From assembly GCF_024139115.2 (NCBI RefSeq), contig NC_085139.1:255164067-255228066 (forward strand): a DNA stretch of 64,000 nucleotides, given 5' to 3'. This stretch comes from Armigeres subalbatus. Lineage: Eukaryota > Arthropoda > Insecta > Diptera > Culicidae. This document shows, piece by piece, positions 1-11,712 of this stretch. The notes under the pieces were generated by a model. That model was given only the letters and a program-made list of their open reading frames with translations. It was not told the origin of the DNA and did no database searches. Each line of letters begins with the position of its first letter. Positions within the stretch are counted from its first letter, which is position 1. A program made the translations under genes and the position numbers.

Positions 1-2680
1 ATTCCTGGAGGAACTTCCAGAGGAATTCCTGGAGGAACTTCCAGAGGAATTCCTGAAGGAACTTCCGGAGGAATTCCTGGAGGAACTTCCATAGGAATTC
101 CTGGAGGAACTTCCATAGGAATTCCTGGAGGAACTTCCGGAGGAATTCCTGGAGGAACTTCCGGAGGAATTCCTGGAGGAACTTCCGGAGGAATTCCTGG
201 AGGAATTTCCGGAGGAATTCCTGGAGGAACTTCCGGAGGAATTCCTGGAGGAGCTTCCGGAGGAATTCCTGGAGGAACTTCCGGAGGAATTCCTGGAGGA
301 ACTTCCGGAGGAATTCCTGGAGGAACTTTCGGAGGAATTCCTGGAGGAACTTTCGGAGGAATTCCTGGAGGAACTTCCGGAGGAATTCCTGGAAGAACTT
401 CCGGAGAAATTCTTGGAGGAACTTCCGGAGGAATTCCTGGAGGAACTTCCGGAGGAATTCCTGGAGGAACTTCCGGAGGAATTTCTGGAGGAACTTCCGG
501 AGGAATTCCTGGAGGAGCTTCCGGAGGAATTCCTGGAGGAGCTTCCGGAGGAATTCCTGGAGGAACTTCCGGAGGAATTCTTGGAGGAACTTCCGGGGGA
601 ATTCCTGGAGGAACTTCCGGAGGAATTCCTGGAGGAACTTCCGGAGGAATTCCTGGAGGAACTTCCGGAGGAACTTCCGGAGGAATTGCTGGAGGAACTT
701 CCTGGAGGAACTTCCGGAGGAAATCCTGGAGAAACTTCCGGAGGAATTCCTGGAGGAACTTCCGGAGGAATTCCTGGAGGAACTTCCGGAGGAATTCCTG
801 GAGGAACTTCCGGAGGAATTCCTGGAGGAACTTCCGGAGGAATTCCTGGAGGAACTTCCGGAGGAATTCCTGGAGGAACTTCCGGAGGAATTCCTGGAGG
901 AACTTCCGGAGGAATTCCTGGAGGAACTTCCGGAGGAATTCCTGGAGGAACTTCCGGAGGAATTCCTGGAGGAACTTCCGGAGGAATTCCTGGAGGAACT
1001 TCCGGAGGAATTCCTGGAGGAACTTCCGGAGGAATTCCTGGAGGAACTTCCGGAGGAATTCCTGGAGGAACTTCCGGAGGAATTCCTGGAGGAACTTCCG
1101 GAGGAATTCTTGGAGGAACTTCCGGAGGAATTCCTGGAGAACCTTCCGGAGGAATTCCTGGAGGAACTTCCGGAGGAATTCCTGGAAGAACTTCCGGAGG
1201 AATTCTTGGAGGAACTTCCGGAGGAATTCCTGGAGGAACTTCCGGAGGAATTCCTGGAGGAACTTCCGGAGGAATTCCTGGAGGAACTTCCGGAGGAATT
1301 CCTGGAAGAACCTCCGGAGCAATTCTTGGAGGCACTTCCGGAGGAATTCCTGGAGGAACTTCCGGAGGAATTCCTGGAGGAACTTCCGGAGGAATTCCTG
1401 GAGGAACTTCCGGAGGAATTCCTGGAGGAACTTCCGAGGGATTTCTGGAGGAACTTCCGGAGGAATTCCTGGAGGAACTTCCGGAGGAATTCCTGGAGGA
1501 ACTTCCGGAGGAATTCCTGGAGGAACTTCCGGAGGAATTCCTGGAGGAACTTCCGGAGGAATTCCTGGAGGAACTTCCGGAGGAATTCCTGGAGGAACTT
1601 CCGGAGGAATTCCTGGAGGAACTTCCGGAGGAATTCCTGGAGGAACTTCCGGAGGAATTCCTGGAGGAACTTCCGGAGGAATTCCTGGAGGAACTTCCGG
1701 AGGAACTTCCGGAGGAATTCCTGGAAGAACTTCCAGAGGAATTCCTGGAGGATTTTCTGGAGGAATTCCTGGAGGAACTTCCGGAGGAATTGCTGGAGGA
1801 ACTTCCGGAGGAATTCCTGGAGGAACTTCCGGAGGAATTCCTGGAGGACCTTCCGGAGGAATTCCTGGAGGAACTTCCGGAGGAATTCCTGGAAGAACTT
1901 CCAAAGGAATTCCTGGAGGATTTTCTGGAGGAATTCCTGGAGGAACTTCCGGAGGAATTGCTGGAGGAACTTCCTGGAGGAACTTCCGGAGGAATTCCTG
2001 GAGAATCTTCCGGAGGAATTCCTGGAGAATCTTCCGGATGAATTCCTGGAGGAACTTCCGGAGGAATTGCTGGAGGAAATTCCGGAGGATTTTCTGGAGA
2101 AGCTTCCGGAGGAATTCCTGGAAGAACTTCCAGAGGAATTCCTGGAGGAACTTTCGGAGGAATTCCTGGAGAAACTTCCTGAGGAATTCCTGGAGAAACT
2201 TCCGGAGGAATTCCTGGAGAAACTTCCGGAGGAATTCCTGGAGGAACTTGCGGAGGAATTCCTGGAAGAACTTCCGGAGGAATTCGTGGAGGAACTTCCG
2301 GAGGAATTGCTGGAGGAGCTTCCTGGAGGAACTTCCGGAGGAATTCCTGGAGAAACTTCCGGAGGAATTCCTGAAGGAACTTCCGAAGGATTTGCTGGAG
2401 GAACTTCCGGAGGAATTGCTGGAGGAACTTCCGAAGGAATTCCTGGAGCACTTCGGGAGGATTTCCTGGAGGAACTTCCGGAGGAATTCCTGGAAGAACT
2501 TTCGACATTTCTGGAGGAACTTCCGAAAGAATTCCTGTAGGAACTTCCGAAATAATTCCTAGAGGAACTTGCAAAGGTATTCCTGGAGGAACTTCCGAAA
2601 GAATTCCTGGAGGAGCTTTCGAAGGAATTTCTGGAGGAATTTCCGAAGGAATTCCTGGAGGAGCTCTCGAAGGAAGTGGA
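1..2680. repeat. 24-bp minisatellite, about 110 units
   Basis: Tandem array of a 24-bp unit containing GGAATTCC and GGAACTTCC half-palindromes. Units are nearly uniform from about 720 to 1700 and decay toward 2680, where the array fades into AT-rich DNA. The left end is cut by the window. As 24 is divisible by 3 and no frame of the unit holds a stop, all six frames stay open and spell octapeptide repeats such as [16 protein letters not shown] and WRNFRRNS. No signal peptide, splice sites or start context support translation, so I treat it as a satellite. Higher-order duplications of 5 and 7 units are visible. Confidence 0.95.
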
Positions 2681-2689
2681 AATTCCTAC

Positions 2690-3545
2690 CTAATTTATTT
2701 GATTTTTTTTTTCAAATTAATTTGTTTAATTTTCGATTTTCATTTCCATTCAGAGTAATTTCCTTCTGAGTTTCAGGAAGTTTTCTCTTGATATTTGAAA
2801 GGAATTCTCTTGGTATTTTTTTGGAATTTCATAGGAATTTTTAATTAAAAATCAGTGGAAATCCCTTGTAGATTCAGAATAATTATCCAACAAAGCTCAA
2901 GTTAATTTTCATGGTAAATTAAGAGAAAATTTTACATGAAATTTTTCTCGGAAATACAAAGGATCTGAGAACTCAAACTCACAATTCCAGGAATTTAATT
3001 TGGATGAATAGTGGATGTTCTATTGAAATTGGATTTACTTGTTGGATAAAGACAAGTAGAACGACGATTTTATGATTAATATATAATCATTATTGTTTCT
3101 TCGAGGTTTTCACGATTTCCATAAATAATTTTATTCATTTTCAGCAATCCAGTTTAATCAAGTGGTCCTGATTATGCTTTCTCTGAAGTTCTCTGCTACT
3201 GAAAATAATACAAATTTGAATAAAATCACTTCATGCTAAAAGTAAACAAATCTTTCCGCAATACCGCTGCCGCATTTTTTGAAAATTTTCAAAAAATATG
3301 CGGTTTTAGTACATTCCGCATTTGCCGTTCCGCATCATTGCGTGCCGTTCCATATACTGCCGTGTATTCAAAAGTGACAGCTGCCGCATCCTGCCGTTGC
3401 CGTTCCGTTGCCGCACTCCATTGCGTTTCCCCCTTAACCCAGACATAAGAATGGCTGGTGCTACCCAGCAATTCCAATAAGACATCGATGCAAAATGATT
3501 CGATATCTGTCAAAAGTAATCTTGCTCTGCAAGCAGGGTTATTTG
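2690..3545. other. non-coding, AT-rich; cryptic CCG-rich patch
   Basis: No gene seen. From 3257 to 3430 the sequence is built from short variants of TGCCGCAT and TGCCGTTCC, a degenerate simple-sequence patch that produces spurious open frames on both strands. The rest is AT-rich and featureless to me. Confidence 0.6.
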
Positions 3546-3549
3546 ATAA

Positions 3550-3822
3550 TTATTGGAATGTCACTTTTAAGTTTAATTTCAGTTTAATTCTCCAAATGAG
3601 ACAGACCCAACTTGCAACTTGCGTTCGCACTCGACTTGCCATATCTTGGAATTCTTTTCTACCCTGATCTCTCAGTGCGCTCACTAGGTCTCCGGCTTTG
3701 GTGATCTCGTTTAGTCCTTTGCACAGGATCACCTCTACTGGGCATAGGGCTCTCACTTGGACCCCATAACCAAGTACCTCCTCTGTTAACTGTTTGTACG
3801 CGGAACTCTGCCGCGCAGAACA
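3550..3822 (-). pseudogene. non-LTR retrotransposon ORF1 (gag-like) fragment
   Basis: The minus-strand translation contains a stretch resembling the gag-like first protein of LOA/R1-type LINEs, around the motif VLGYGVQVRALCPVEVILCK followed by a leucine-rich LVSALRDQ segment. Only about 60 residues look related. No zinc knuckle, start or downstream RT adjoins it on this strand, so it is an isolated 5' or internal scrap. Clade assignment is from memory of motif style and is weak. Confidence 0.4.
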
Positions 3823-3825
3823 TAT

Positions 3826-3960
3826 TGGTAAAATCATTCACATATCTGAATCATCGAGTCGTCTCGCTCGATCACTCATTTGCCAATTTGAAGCGACATT
3901 CTCTGCAACGAACGTCAATTCACTGTTTTTAACAAAGCAAGAAAGGCGACAAGCTGGAGT
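3826..3960. mobile_element. decayed partial copy of the hAT-type MITE at 7734
   Basis: Shares TTGGTAAAATCA, the TCATCGAGTCG region and AACGTCAATTCACT with the intact MITE at 7734-8129, in the same order. Ends and target duplication are not recoverable. Confidence 0.45.
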
Positions 3961-4008
3961 GTAAGAACTTTCGAGCGATCACCATCCTTAATGTCACCAT
4001 TAAGCTAT

Positions 4009-4137
4009 CAGTACACTGTTTGTCATAATGACAAATATTTGTCAAGTCAGCCTGATATCCATGTCGATTTCTGGTCAATCTGATAGATATCCGGATAAAC
4101 TTGACAAATATTTGTCATCATGACAAACAGTGTACTG
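4009..4137. mobile_element. 129-bp palindromic MITE
   Basis: Inverted termini of about 38 bp start CAGTACACTGTTTGTCAT and read almost identically from the right end (CAGTACACTGTTTGTCAT...). Flanks TAAGCTAT and AAGGCTTT could be a decayed 8-bp target duplication, which would fit hAT, but this is not certain. It lies just upstream of an RTE reverse-transcriptase fragment. Confidence 0.7.
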
Positions 4138-4149
4138 AAGGCTTTAGTA

Positions 4150-4610
4150 AATGAGTTCGAGAGAAGTTATCAAGCCGGCTTCGTCAACGGCCGCTCGACA
4201 ACGGAACAGATCTTTACTGTATGGCAAATCCTTCAAAAATTTCGTGAATACCAGGTCCCAACGCACCATCTGTTCATTAATTTCAAGGCGGCATAGACAG
4301 TATATAGACCGCGTAGAGCTATGGACAGTTATGGACGAGAACAGCTTCCCTGGGAAGCTTAACAGAATGATCAAAGCAACGGTGGATGGTGTGCAAAACC
4401 GTGTGAATATTTCGGGCGAACACTTCGTTCGAATCGCGACGGGGACTAAGACAAGGTGATGGATTTTCGTGCCTGTTGTTCAACATTGTGCTAGAAGGTG
4501 TCATGCGGAGAGCCGGGAGTAACAGCCGAGGTACGATTTTTAACAGATCCAGTCAATTTATTTGTTTCGCGGATGACATGGACATTGTCGGCCGAACATT
4601 TGTTTTTGTA
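4150..4610 (+). pseudogene. RTE-clade reverse transcriptase fragment
   Basis: Conceptual translation reads QAGFVNGRSTTEQIF, then PTHHLFINFKAA, then a RVNISGEHF-type segment and an FADDMDIV-like core. It follows the same order as the RT of the larger RTE copy beginning at 4747. Stops and frameshifts break it repeatedly. It is a separate, older copy of the RTE family. Confidence 0.75.
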
Positions 4611-5097
4611 AAGGTTAGATTGTAGAGCTAGTTTAGGAACTACAGTTAAGGGAATTTTGTGCAACGATCCTAACGAAGAGAAGAAATTATTAAAATTTAT
4701 TAGAGAAACCGACCCTATAAAGATGATTTAATACTTTTCGCGGGCGGCAAGGACTATGTCCAAGGGCTTGACGATCCCTTCCAGACCATCTGCGAGTTGT
4801 GGAACTTGCCTAGGATGTGGTGAGGTTTGACAGTGGGCTCTGTTAAATTGCACGTATCCGCAAGTAGGCCCCACCAAAGCGACCGTGTGCCGCTCAAAGC
4901 GCACAAACCCAAGTCCTGGTGTAAGGTGGAACACAAAACAGACCTGACACGATGACCCTCCGACGAAACAGGAAGTTTGTACAGGTGCAATAAGCCGCCT
5001 GGAAACCATTAATTACGAACAATATAAGAGATAATACGACTCGATATAATCGGCAAAGAACCAGGCGACGAATAAAGGATCACGATTGGAAGCTTGG

Positions 5098-6271
5098 AAC
5101 ATGGAACTGCAAGTCGCTAGGTTTTGCAGGTTGCGACAGGATGATTTACGATGAATTACATCCCCGCAACTTCGACGTCGTGGCGTCGTGGATAGGACAG
5201 AAAGTGTGGAAAAGCGGGCATCGAGCGGCTACCTTCTACCAAAGCTGTGGCACCACCAACGAGCTAGGAACCGGCTTCATAGTGCTGGGTAAGATGCGCC
5301 AACGTGTGATTGGGTGGCAGCCAATCAACGCAAGGATGTGCAAGCTGAAGATAAAAGGCCGTTTCTTCAACTATAGCATCATCAACGTGCACTGCCCACA
5401 TGAAGGCAGTCCCGGCGACCAGAAAGAAGCGTTCTACGCACAGCTGGAGCAGACATACGATGGATGTCCACTGCGGGACGTCAAAATCGTCATCGGCGAC
5501 ATGAACGCACAGGTGGGAAGGGAGGAAATGTATAGACCGGTCATCGGACCGAATAGTCTGCACACCGTATCGAATGACAACGGCCAACGATGCATAAACT
5601 TTGCAGCCTCCCACGGAATGGTAGTCCGAAGCACCTCCTTTCCCCGCAAAAATATCCACAAGGTCACATGGAGATCACCTAACCAAGAAACGGAAAACCA
5701 AATCGACCACGTTCTAATCGACGGTAAATTCTTCTCCGACATCACGAACGTCCGCACTTACCGCAGTGCGAATGTTGAATCCGACCACTACCTCGTTGCA
5801 GTATGCCTGCGCTCAAAACTTTCGACGGTGTACAACACGCATCGAAGTCGGACGCCGCGGCTCAACATTGGGAGGCTACAAGACGGTAGACTAGCCCAAG
5901 GAAACGCGCAGCAGCTGGAAGTGGCCCTCCCAACGGAAGAGCAACTAGGCGCTGCGTCTCTTGAAGATGGCTGGAGAGATATTCGATCCGCCATTGGTAG
6001 CACCGCAACCGCTGCACTTGTCACGGTGTCCCCGAATCAGAGAAACGACTGGTATGACGGCGAATGTGAGCAGTTAGTGGAAAAGACGAATGCAGCATGG
6101 GCGAGATTGCTGCAACACCGCACGAGGGCGAACGAGGAACGATACAAACGGGCGCGGAACAGACAAAACTCGATTTTCCGGAGGAAAAGCGCCAGCAGGA
6201 AGATGGAGACCGTGGAGAGACGGAGGAACTGTACCGCGCTAATAACACACGAAAGTTCTATGAGAAGTTGA
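5098..6271 (+). pseudogene. RTE endonuclease domain, catalytic motif deleted
   Basis: Encodes an exonuclease-endonuclease-phosphatase fold that in RTE elements nicks the genomic target. Visible are GTWNCKSL upstream of the first ATG, IINVHCPHE, IVIGDMNAQVG, NQIDHVLID and a final SDHYLV. The expected QETxW block, which carries the metal-binding glutamate, is absent: the text passes from FDVVAS directly to WIGQKVWKS, consistent with a small in-frame deletion. The frame shifts before 6271, after which the correct frame continues as EELYRANNTRKFYEKLNR and then a stop. It is non-functional as it stands. Confidence 0.85.
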
Positions 6272-6358
6272 ACCGTTAACGTAAGGGACACGTGCCACAG
6301 TCTGACATATGTGTATGTGTAAGGACATAAACGGGAACCTTCTTACGAACGATCGTAG

Positions 6359-7733
6359 GTGATCCAAAGGTGGCGGCAGCACTACGAAGAACACCTGAAT
6401 GGCGATGTGGCAGACGAAGATGGCGGTATGATGATGGACCTGGGAGAACGTGCGCAGGACATAATTTTACCGGCTCTGGATCTCCAGGAAATCCAGGAGG
6501 AGATTGGCCGGCTGAAGAACAACAAAGCCGCTGGGGTTGACCAACTACCAGGAGAGCTATTTAAACATGGTGGTGAGGCACTGGCTAGAGATATTACCAA
6601 GATTTGGGAGGAGGAAGTTTTGCCGCAGGAGTGGATGGAACGTGTCGTGTGTCCCACCTACAAAAAGGGCGATAAGCTGTATTGTAGCAACTACCGCGCA
6701 ATCACATTGCTGAACGCCGCCTACAAGCTACTCTCCCAAATTTTATGCCGCCGACTAACACCAATTGCAAGAGAGTTCGCGGGGCAGAACCAGGCGGGAT
6801 TTATGGGCAAACGCTCCACCACGGACCAGGTGTTCGCCATTCGCCAAGTACTGCATAAATGCCGCGAATACAACATCTATTCATAGACTTCAAAGCCGCA
6901 TATGATACAATCGATCGGCACCAGCTATGGCAGCTAATGCACGAACACGGATTTCCGGATAAACTGACACGGGTGATCAAAGCGACGATGGATCGGGTGA
7001 TGTGCGTAGTTCGAGTTTCAGGGGCATTCTCGAGTCCCTTCGAAACGCGCAGAGTGTTACGGCAAGGTGATGGTCTTTCGTGTCTGCTATTCAACATCGC
7101 TTTGGAGGGAGTAATGCGAAGGGCAGGGATTGACACGAGTGATACGATTTTCACGAAGTCCGTCCAGTTATTTGGTTTCGCCGACGACATTGATATCATG
7201 GCACGTAACTTTGAGAGGATGGAGGAAGCCTACATCATACTGAAAAGCGAGGCCAAACGGATTAGACTAGTTATCAACACGTTGAAGACGAAGTACATGA
7301 TAGGAAGAGGCTCAAGAGCGGTCAATGTAAGCCTCCCACCACGAGTTTCTATCGGTGGTGACGAAATCGAGGTGGTTGAAGAATTCGTGTACTTGGGCTC
7401 ACTGGTGACCGCCGATAACGATACCAGCAGAGAAATTCAAAGACGCACCATGGCAGGAAATCGTACGTACTTTGGACTCCGCAAAACGCTCCGACCAAAT
7501 AGAGTTCGCCGCCGTACCAAGCTGACAATCTACAAAACGCTCATTAGACCGGTAGTTCTCTACGGACACGAGACCTGGACGATGCTCGTGGAGGAACAAC
7601 GCGCACTGGGAGTTTTCGAAAGGAAAGTGCTGCGTACAATCTATGGTGGGATGCAGATGGCGACCGGTCGTGGAGGAGGCGAATGAACCACGAGTTGCAT
7701 GAGCTGCTGGGGGAACCATCCATCGTTCACACC
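6359..7733 (+). pseudogene. RTE reverse transcriptase, frameshifted
   Basis: Two overlapping frames (6359-6886 and 6859-7686) together give the RT fingers, palm and thumb: NKAAGVDQLPGELFK, NYRAITLLNAAYKLL, FIDFKAAYDTI, LRQGDGLSCLLFNIALEG, and the catalytic FADDIDI box near 7170-7190. These are followed by EFVYLGSLVT and LYGHETWTM, which are characteristic of RTE/BovB-type elements. A frameshift near 6880 separates FRxxxK-type fingers from the palm. The frame runs to 7733, where the hAT-type MITE is inserted inside the PSIVHT codons. Confidence 0.9.
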
Positions 7734-8129
7734 CAGTGTTGGTAAAATCACTCATAAATCTCAATCAACGAGCGCTCCCGTGCGAACGAAATCGTCTGCG
7801 ATTTTAATGAAATGCATCACGATTGAATTTTTCATGCTAAAACGCATCATTTCACTCATTTGCCAAAAAATCATTTTGGTTTAAAAACGCATTTGAAATC
7901 AATTTGGGGGCAAGTTTTTGCTTATAAATAAAAGAGTGTCTAATATTTGATGCGACAAACGTCAATTCACTTTTTTTGTAACGAAGGAGAACAAAAGAAA
8001 ATCTACGATGATTCAAATGGATGATTCAACTCATCCATGAGTCTTTAGGTGCTGAGTTGGGTGCGTTTCAACTCACGCTTGATTTGAATCATCCATGAGT
8101 TTTGAGATTTTGAGTTTTTACCAACACTG
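7734..8129. mobile_element. hAT-type MITE, 396 bp
   Basis: Termini are CAGTGTTGGTAAAA and its inverse, flanked by a perfect 8-bp target duplication TTCACACC (7726-7733 and 8130-8137). CAG ends with an 8-bp duplication define the hAT superfamily. There is no transposase frame. It interrupts the RTE C-terminus; joining the flanks restores SIVHTAKIGRLRWAGYVARM. Confidence 0.92.
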
Positions 8130-8352
8130 TTCACACCGCGAAAATCGGACGACTGCGGTGGGCCGGGTACGTAGCCAGAATGTCGTTACTGAATGTTACT
8201 GACCCGGTGAAAAAGTTCTCGACAACGATCCGACGGGCACAAGAAGGCGAGTTGCGCAGCGGGCAACGTGGATCGATCAGGTCGAGGACGATTTGCGGAC
8301 CCTACGCAGACTGCGTGGTTGGCGAAGTGCAGCCATGGACCGAGCTGAATGG
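8130..8352 (+). pseudogene. RTE C-terminal segment, part 1
   Basis: Continues the RTE reading after the MITE: AKIGRLRWAGYVARM, a frameshift, then a TWIDQVEDDLRTLRRLRGWRS-like basic segment ending AMDRAEW. It stops at the target site of the Mag-type element; the last residues resume after 13309 as EWRRLLCIAQATPAL. Confidence 0.85.
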
Positions 8353-8446
8353 TGTTGTATTTGTATCACCCTATTACATATGCATCAAGGACAATAAACC
8401 AGTTATGAATAAATAGTAGACTACACCACATGTGTCCCACAAAACA
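8353..8446 (+). repeat. 5' LTR of Mag-type element, 94 bp
   Basis: Begins TGTTGTATTT and ends CACAAAACA. It matches the 3' LTR at 13010-13309 once the 206-bp MITE plus duplication is removed, with only isolated differences (TTTGTA against TTTATA). Confidence 0.92.
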
Positions 8447-8461
8447 TGGTGTCAGAAGTGG
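8447..8461 (+). promoter_or_regulatory. primer-binding site of Mag-type element
   Basis: TGGTGTCAGAAGTGG directly abuts the 5' LTR, the position where a tRNA primes minus-strand synthesis. Mag elements are reported to use tRNA-Ser; I did not check the complement. Confidence 0.75.
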
Positions 8462-8608
8462 CCAATTTGCGTTGATTGAATCACGAAGTTGGTTGGAATC
8501 GCGAGCGAGAAGTCGGGAGTCGATAGTGCCGGGAGAACGGGTCGGAATTTGGTCAAATATAGCAACGAAAATTTAGTTTTCAAGTGCAAGTGAAAGTATA
8601 ACCTCAAA

Positions 8609-9420
8609 ATGGCTAACATCCCAGTTCCTCTACCACTGAAGCTGGGGGAAAATAACAGAGAGGCGATCAAAATATTTAAGTTGCAATGGAACTACTACGC
8701 CGTCGCTACGGAGTTGGAGGAGAAAGCAGCTAACCAGCAAATAGCAACGCTGATGGCCGTCATGGGAGTAGATGGTGTGATGCTGGTAGAAGAATTACAA
8801 CTATCGGCAGCTGATCGTGCAACACCGACTGCAATTTTGAATAAAATTGAGCAGCATCTGGCTCCCCAGCGGGACAAACGTATGGAGCGAGCGGAGTTCA
8901 ACACTATGTGCCAGAGCGATGGAGAAAAGATAGAAGAATTTGTGACACGGTTGAAGAAGAAGTTATCAGCCTGCGGATATACAGCGGCACAGCAAGAAGA
9001 AATCTTGAAAGATCGACTGATTGCTGGAATTCGGGACCATAAAGTAAGGAAGGAGTTGCTAAGAGCAGGTGATATTTCGGTCAATGATATGGTGAAAAAA
9101 GTCAACGAACATCAACAGATCGAAGATTTGGCAAAGAAATATGAACGTATGACGGCGGTCGCAGAATCTACGATAGACACTTGTAAAGTGACAACTACCA
9201 GGAGATTCGAGGTACAACTGTAAATATTGCGGTGGAAAGCATCAGAAGGATAAAACAAGTGCCCTGCCTACGGTAAGAAATGCCTAGTATGTGGAAAATT
9301 GAACCACTTCAGAAGCGTGTGCCGTGCAAAGAACAAGAGAAACAAATTCAAGAGCAGACACGTGAAGCAGTTCGAGGACGCTGATGGGAATACGGAGAGC
9401 TCAGAAGACGAGGAAGAATG
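8609..9420 (+). pseudogene. gag of Mag-type element
   Basis: ATG at 8609 opens about 200 codons of capsid-like sequence (LEEKAANQQIATLMAVMG, LKKKLSACGYTAAQQEEI). Two zinc knuckles follow: CKYCGGKH in one frame and CLVCGKLNHFRSVC in the next. One missing base near 9235, inside the first knuckle, causes the shift. The knuckle pair is typical of Mag nucleocapsid, which binds genomic RNA. A lysine-rich acidic linker leads on to the protease. Confidence 0.85.
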
Positions 9421-9469
9421 TGAATTTGTCGATATCGCAAAAGTGGATAGTGGTCATTTGAAAGACACT

Positions 9470-11712
9470 AGCAGAATCATGGTAAAATTAAAAGTAGTTG
9501 ATGGAACGGGAAAGATCAAACCTCTGGAAATCCAAGTTGATACCGGTGCGAGGGTGAATGTATTATGCTATCGCGATTTGAAGCGCCAGCTCGGCATTTT
9601 TTGATTCTTTTACCGAGATCCGCACAGCCGAGCGCTCGGTTCGTGACTTTTTGCTGATATATCAGCTGAAAAAGCAATTTGTTTACTGCGGCACTCAAAG
9701 GAGCCGCCGTAATCATACGTCCGTTCAGCCGATATTTCAGCTAACGAACTTTAACCGAGATTTGCACAGCCGAGATCGGCGGAAAATTTTAAGTGTGCAT
9801 ATTGCCGCATCCGAACATTAGCGATACGAAGCTCAAGTTAAGGTGCTATTCTGGTAAAATAATCAAACCGAAAGGTAAAGCAGAATTGGAAGTTTTGCTC
9901 AAGGATGGAACCAAAAAGCTATCCTTTGTGATTGTCAAGAAAACTCGACCACCTTTACTGTCATCGCAGTCAGCTATAGACCTTGGCATCATAAAGGTAC
10001 ATGACATCTACAACGTTAATACACTGCATCAAGACTGTGAACAGATACTACGTAAGTATCACGACGTCTTTGAAGGCGACGGAAGGTTCGAAGGGAAATT
10101 TAAAATTGAAATCGATGACCTGTTACAGCTGTTCAACAGAAGGCGCGACGTATTCCATTAGCTTATCTCCCGGAACTGAAGCTGAAGATTGGGGACCTGG
10201 AGAAAAGAGGAATCGTAGAACCAGTGAACAAGCACATAGAGTGGTTGAGTAATCTGGTTCTAACTGCGATTGTGTGTGGATCCGGCGGAGCTCAACCGGG
10301 CGATTAGAAGAATGAATCATCAGATTCCTACTATAGAGGAGCTACTTCCCGAATTCGCAAAAGCAAAAATATTCAGCATTCTCGATGCCAAGAACGGATT
10401 TTGGCATCTCGAGCTGGAAGAACGTAGTGCTGATTTGACAGCTTTCTGGACACCAATGGGCGTATATCGTTGGAAGCGGATGCCGTTCGGAGTTTCGTGC
10501 GCACCTGAGGTATTTCAAGAAGCGCAGCAGCAGGTTATTGCGGGTATACGAGGAGTACGTTGCTTGGCGGATGATGTAGTAGTATTTGGATGTGGTGATA
10601 CGCTGGAAGCGGCTATGCTGGACCACAATCAGAATTTAAAAGCAGTTCTTCAGAGGTGCAGAGAGAGAGGATTGAAGCTAAACCGAGCAAAAGCGAAAGT
10701 GGCATTAACATCAGTTCCATTTTTTGGGCACATTTTAACAGATGAAGGAGTAAAACCTGATCCTGGAAAAATATCAGCGGTATTGAACATCGAAGCCCCG
10801 AAGAATAAAAAAGAGTTGCTAACATTTTTAGGACTAGTAACGTACCTGGGGCGTTATCTTCCAAGGCTATCTGAAGTGAGTGCTCCCCTTCGGAATCTGA
10901 CTCGTGATACCGCAGAATATGATTGGGATAGAGAGGCAGCGGATGCCTTTCTGCTTATCAAGAAGTTGGTAACGGAAGCACCAATACTACGTTATTATGA
11001 TCCAGCAGAAACACTTGTCATTCAATGCGATGCGAGTATGAGTGGTGTTGGGTGTGTTTTACTCCAAGACGGGCGACCAGTAGCTTATGCTTCTCGAACG
11101 CTCAACAAGACGGAGAGTAATTATGCACCAATCGAGCGAGAATGTTTGGCCATTGTTTTCGCGTGCAAAAGATTTGACCAATACGTAGCAGGGCGGTATA
11201 CGGTAGTGGAATCGGACCACAAACCATTGGAAGATATTTTTGGAAAGCCGATAACGGATGCACCACTTCGGCTGCAGAAAATGAGGATGACGTTATAGCG
11301 ATACGATATTCGCGTGCGCTATCGAAAGGGTAGCGAAATGCATATAGCTGATTTGCTCTCCAGGACAGCTACATCGATTCCGAACGAAATAGCTAATACA
11401 TGCGGAAAAGTGGACGCGGCGTTCCAAGAGATCGAAAGCATCAACGTAATGGAGTTTATTAATATTTCGGATTACCGTTTTGGAGAAATCGCAGCAGAAA
11501 CCCGAAAGGATTGGACTTTAAGCAAACTGATGACATTGCTCAATGAAGGTTGGCCTGAAAGGAAAGCAGATCTTGATGATGAGATGCATACATACTGGGC
11601 GATGAAGAACGAACTGTCATCATATCGAGGCATAATCTTCAAAAGCGGAAGAGTTTTGGTACCCAAAAGCCTTCGTACTGGAAAATCTACACATAGCGCA
11701 TTTAGGTATTGA
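9470..11712 (+). pseudogene. protease, reverse transcriptase and RNase H of Mag-type element
   Basis: Aspartic protease active site is VDTGARVNVL (near 9535). After the 199-bp insertion the protease tail resumes as LPHPNISDTKLKLRCYSG. RT shows ILDAKNGFWHLEL, MPFGVSCAPEVFQ and the catalytic LADDVVVFG (near 10565-10590). RNase H shows VIQCDASMSGVG, IERECLAIVF and VESDHKPL. A TAG at 11296-11298 interrupts an otherwise continuous frame, and two shifts near 10130 and 10265 separate protease from RT. Confidence 0.9.
9598..9796. mobile_element. 199-bp unclassified insertion in the Mag-type protease
   Basis: Flanked by GCAT on both sides (9594-9597, 9797-9800). Removing it joins RQLGI to LPHPN in frame. 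It has no clear terminal inverted repeat. Two near-identical direct segments, ACCGAGATYYGCACAGCCGAG-like, sit near each end, and a GCTGATATATCAGC palindrome lies inside. Confidence 0.65.

Noticed and set aside
413..2562. Very long open frames (up to 542 codons) in the minisatellite
   Set aside because: They arise because the 24-bp unit has no stop in any frame; overlapping frames are equally open and there is no gene structure.
3233..3513. Alanine- and arginine-rich frames on both strands
   Set aside because: Produced by a cryptic CCG-rich simple repeat.
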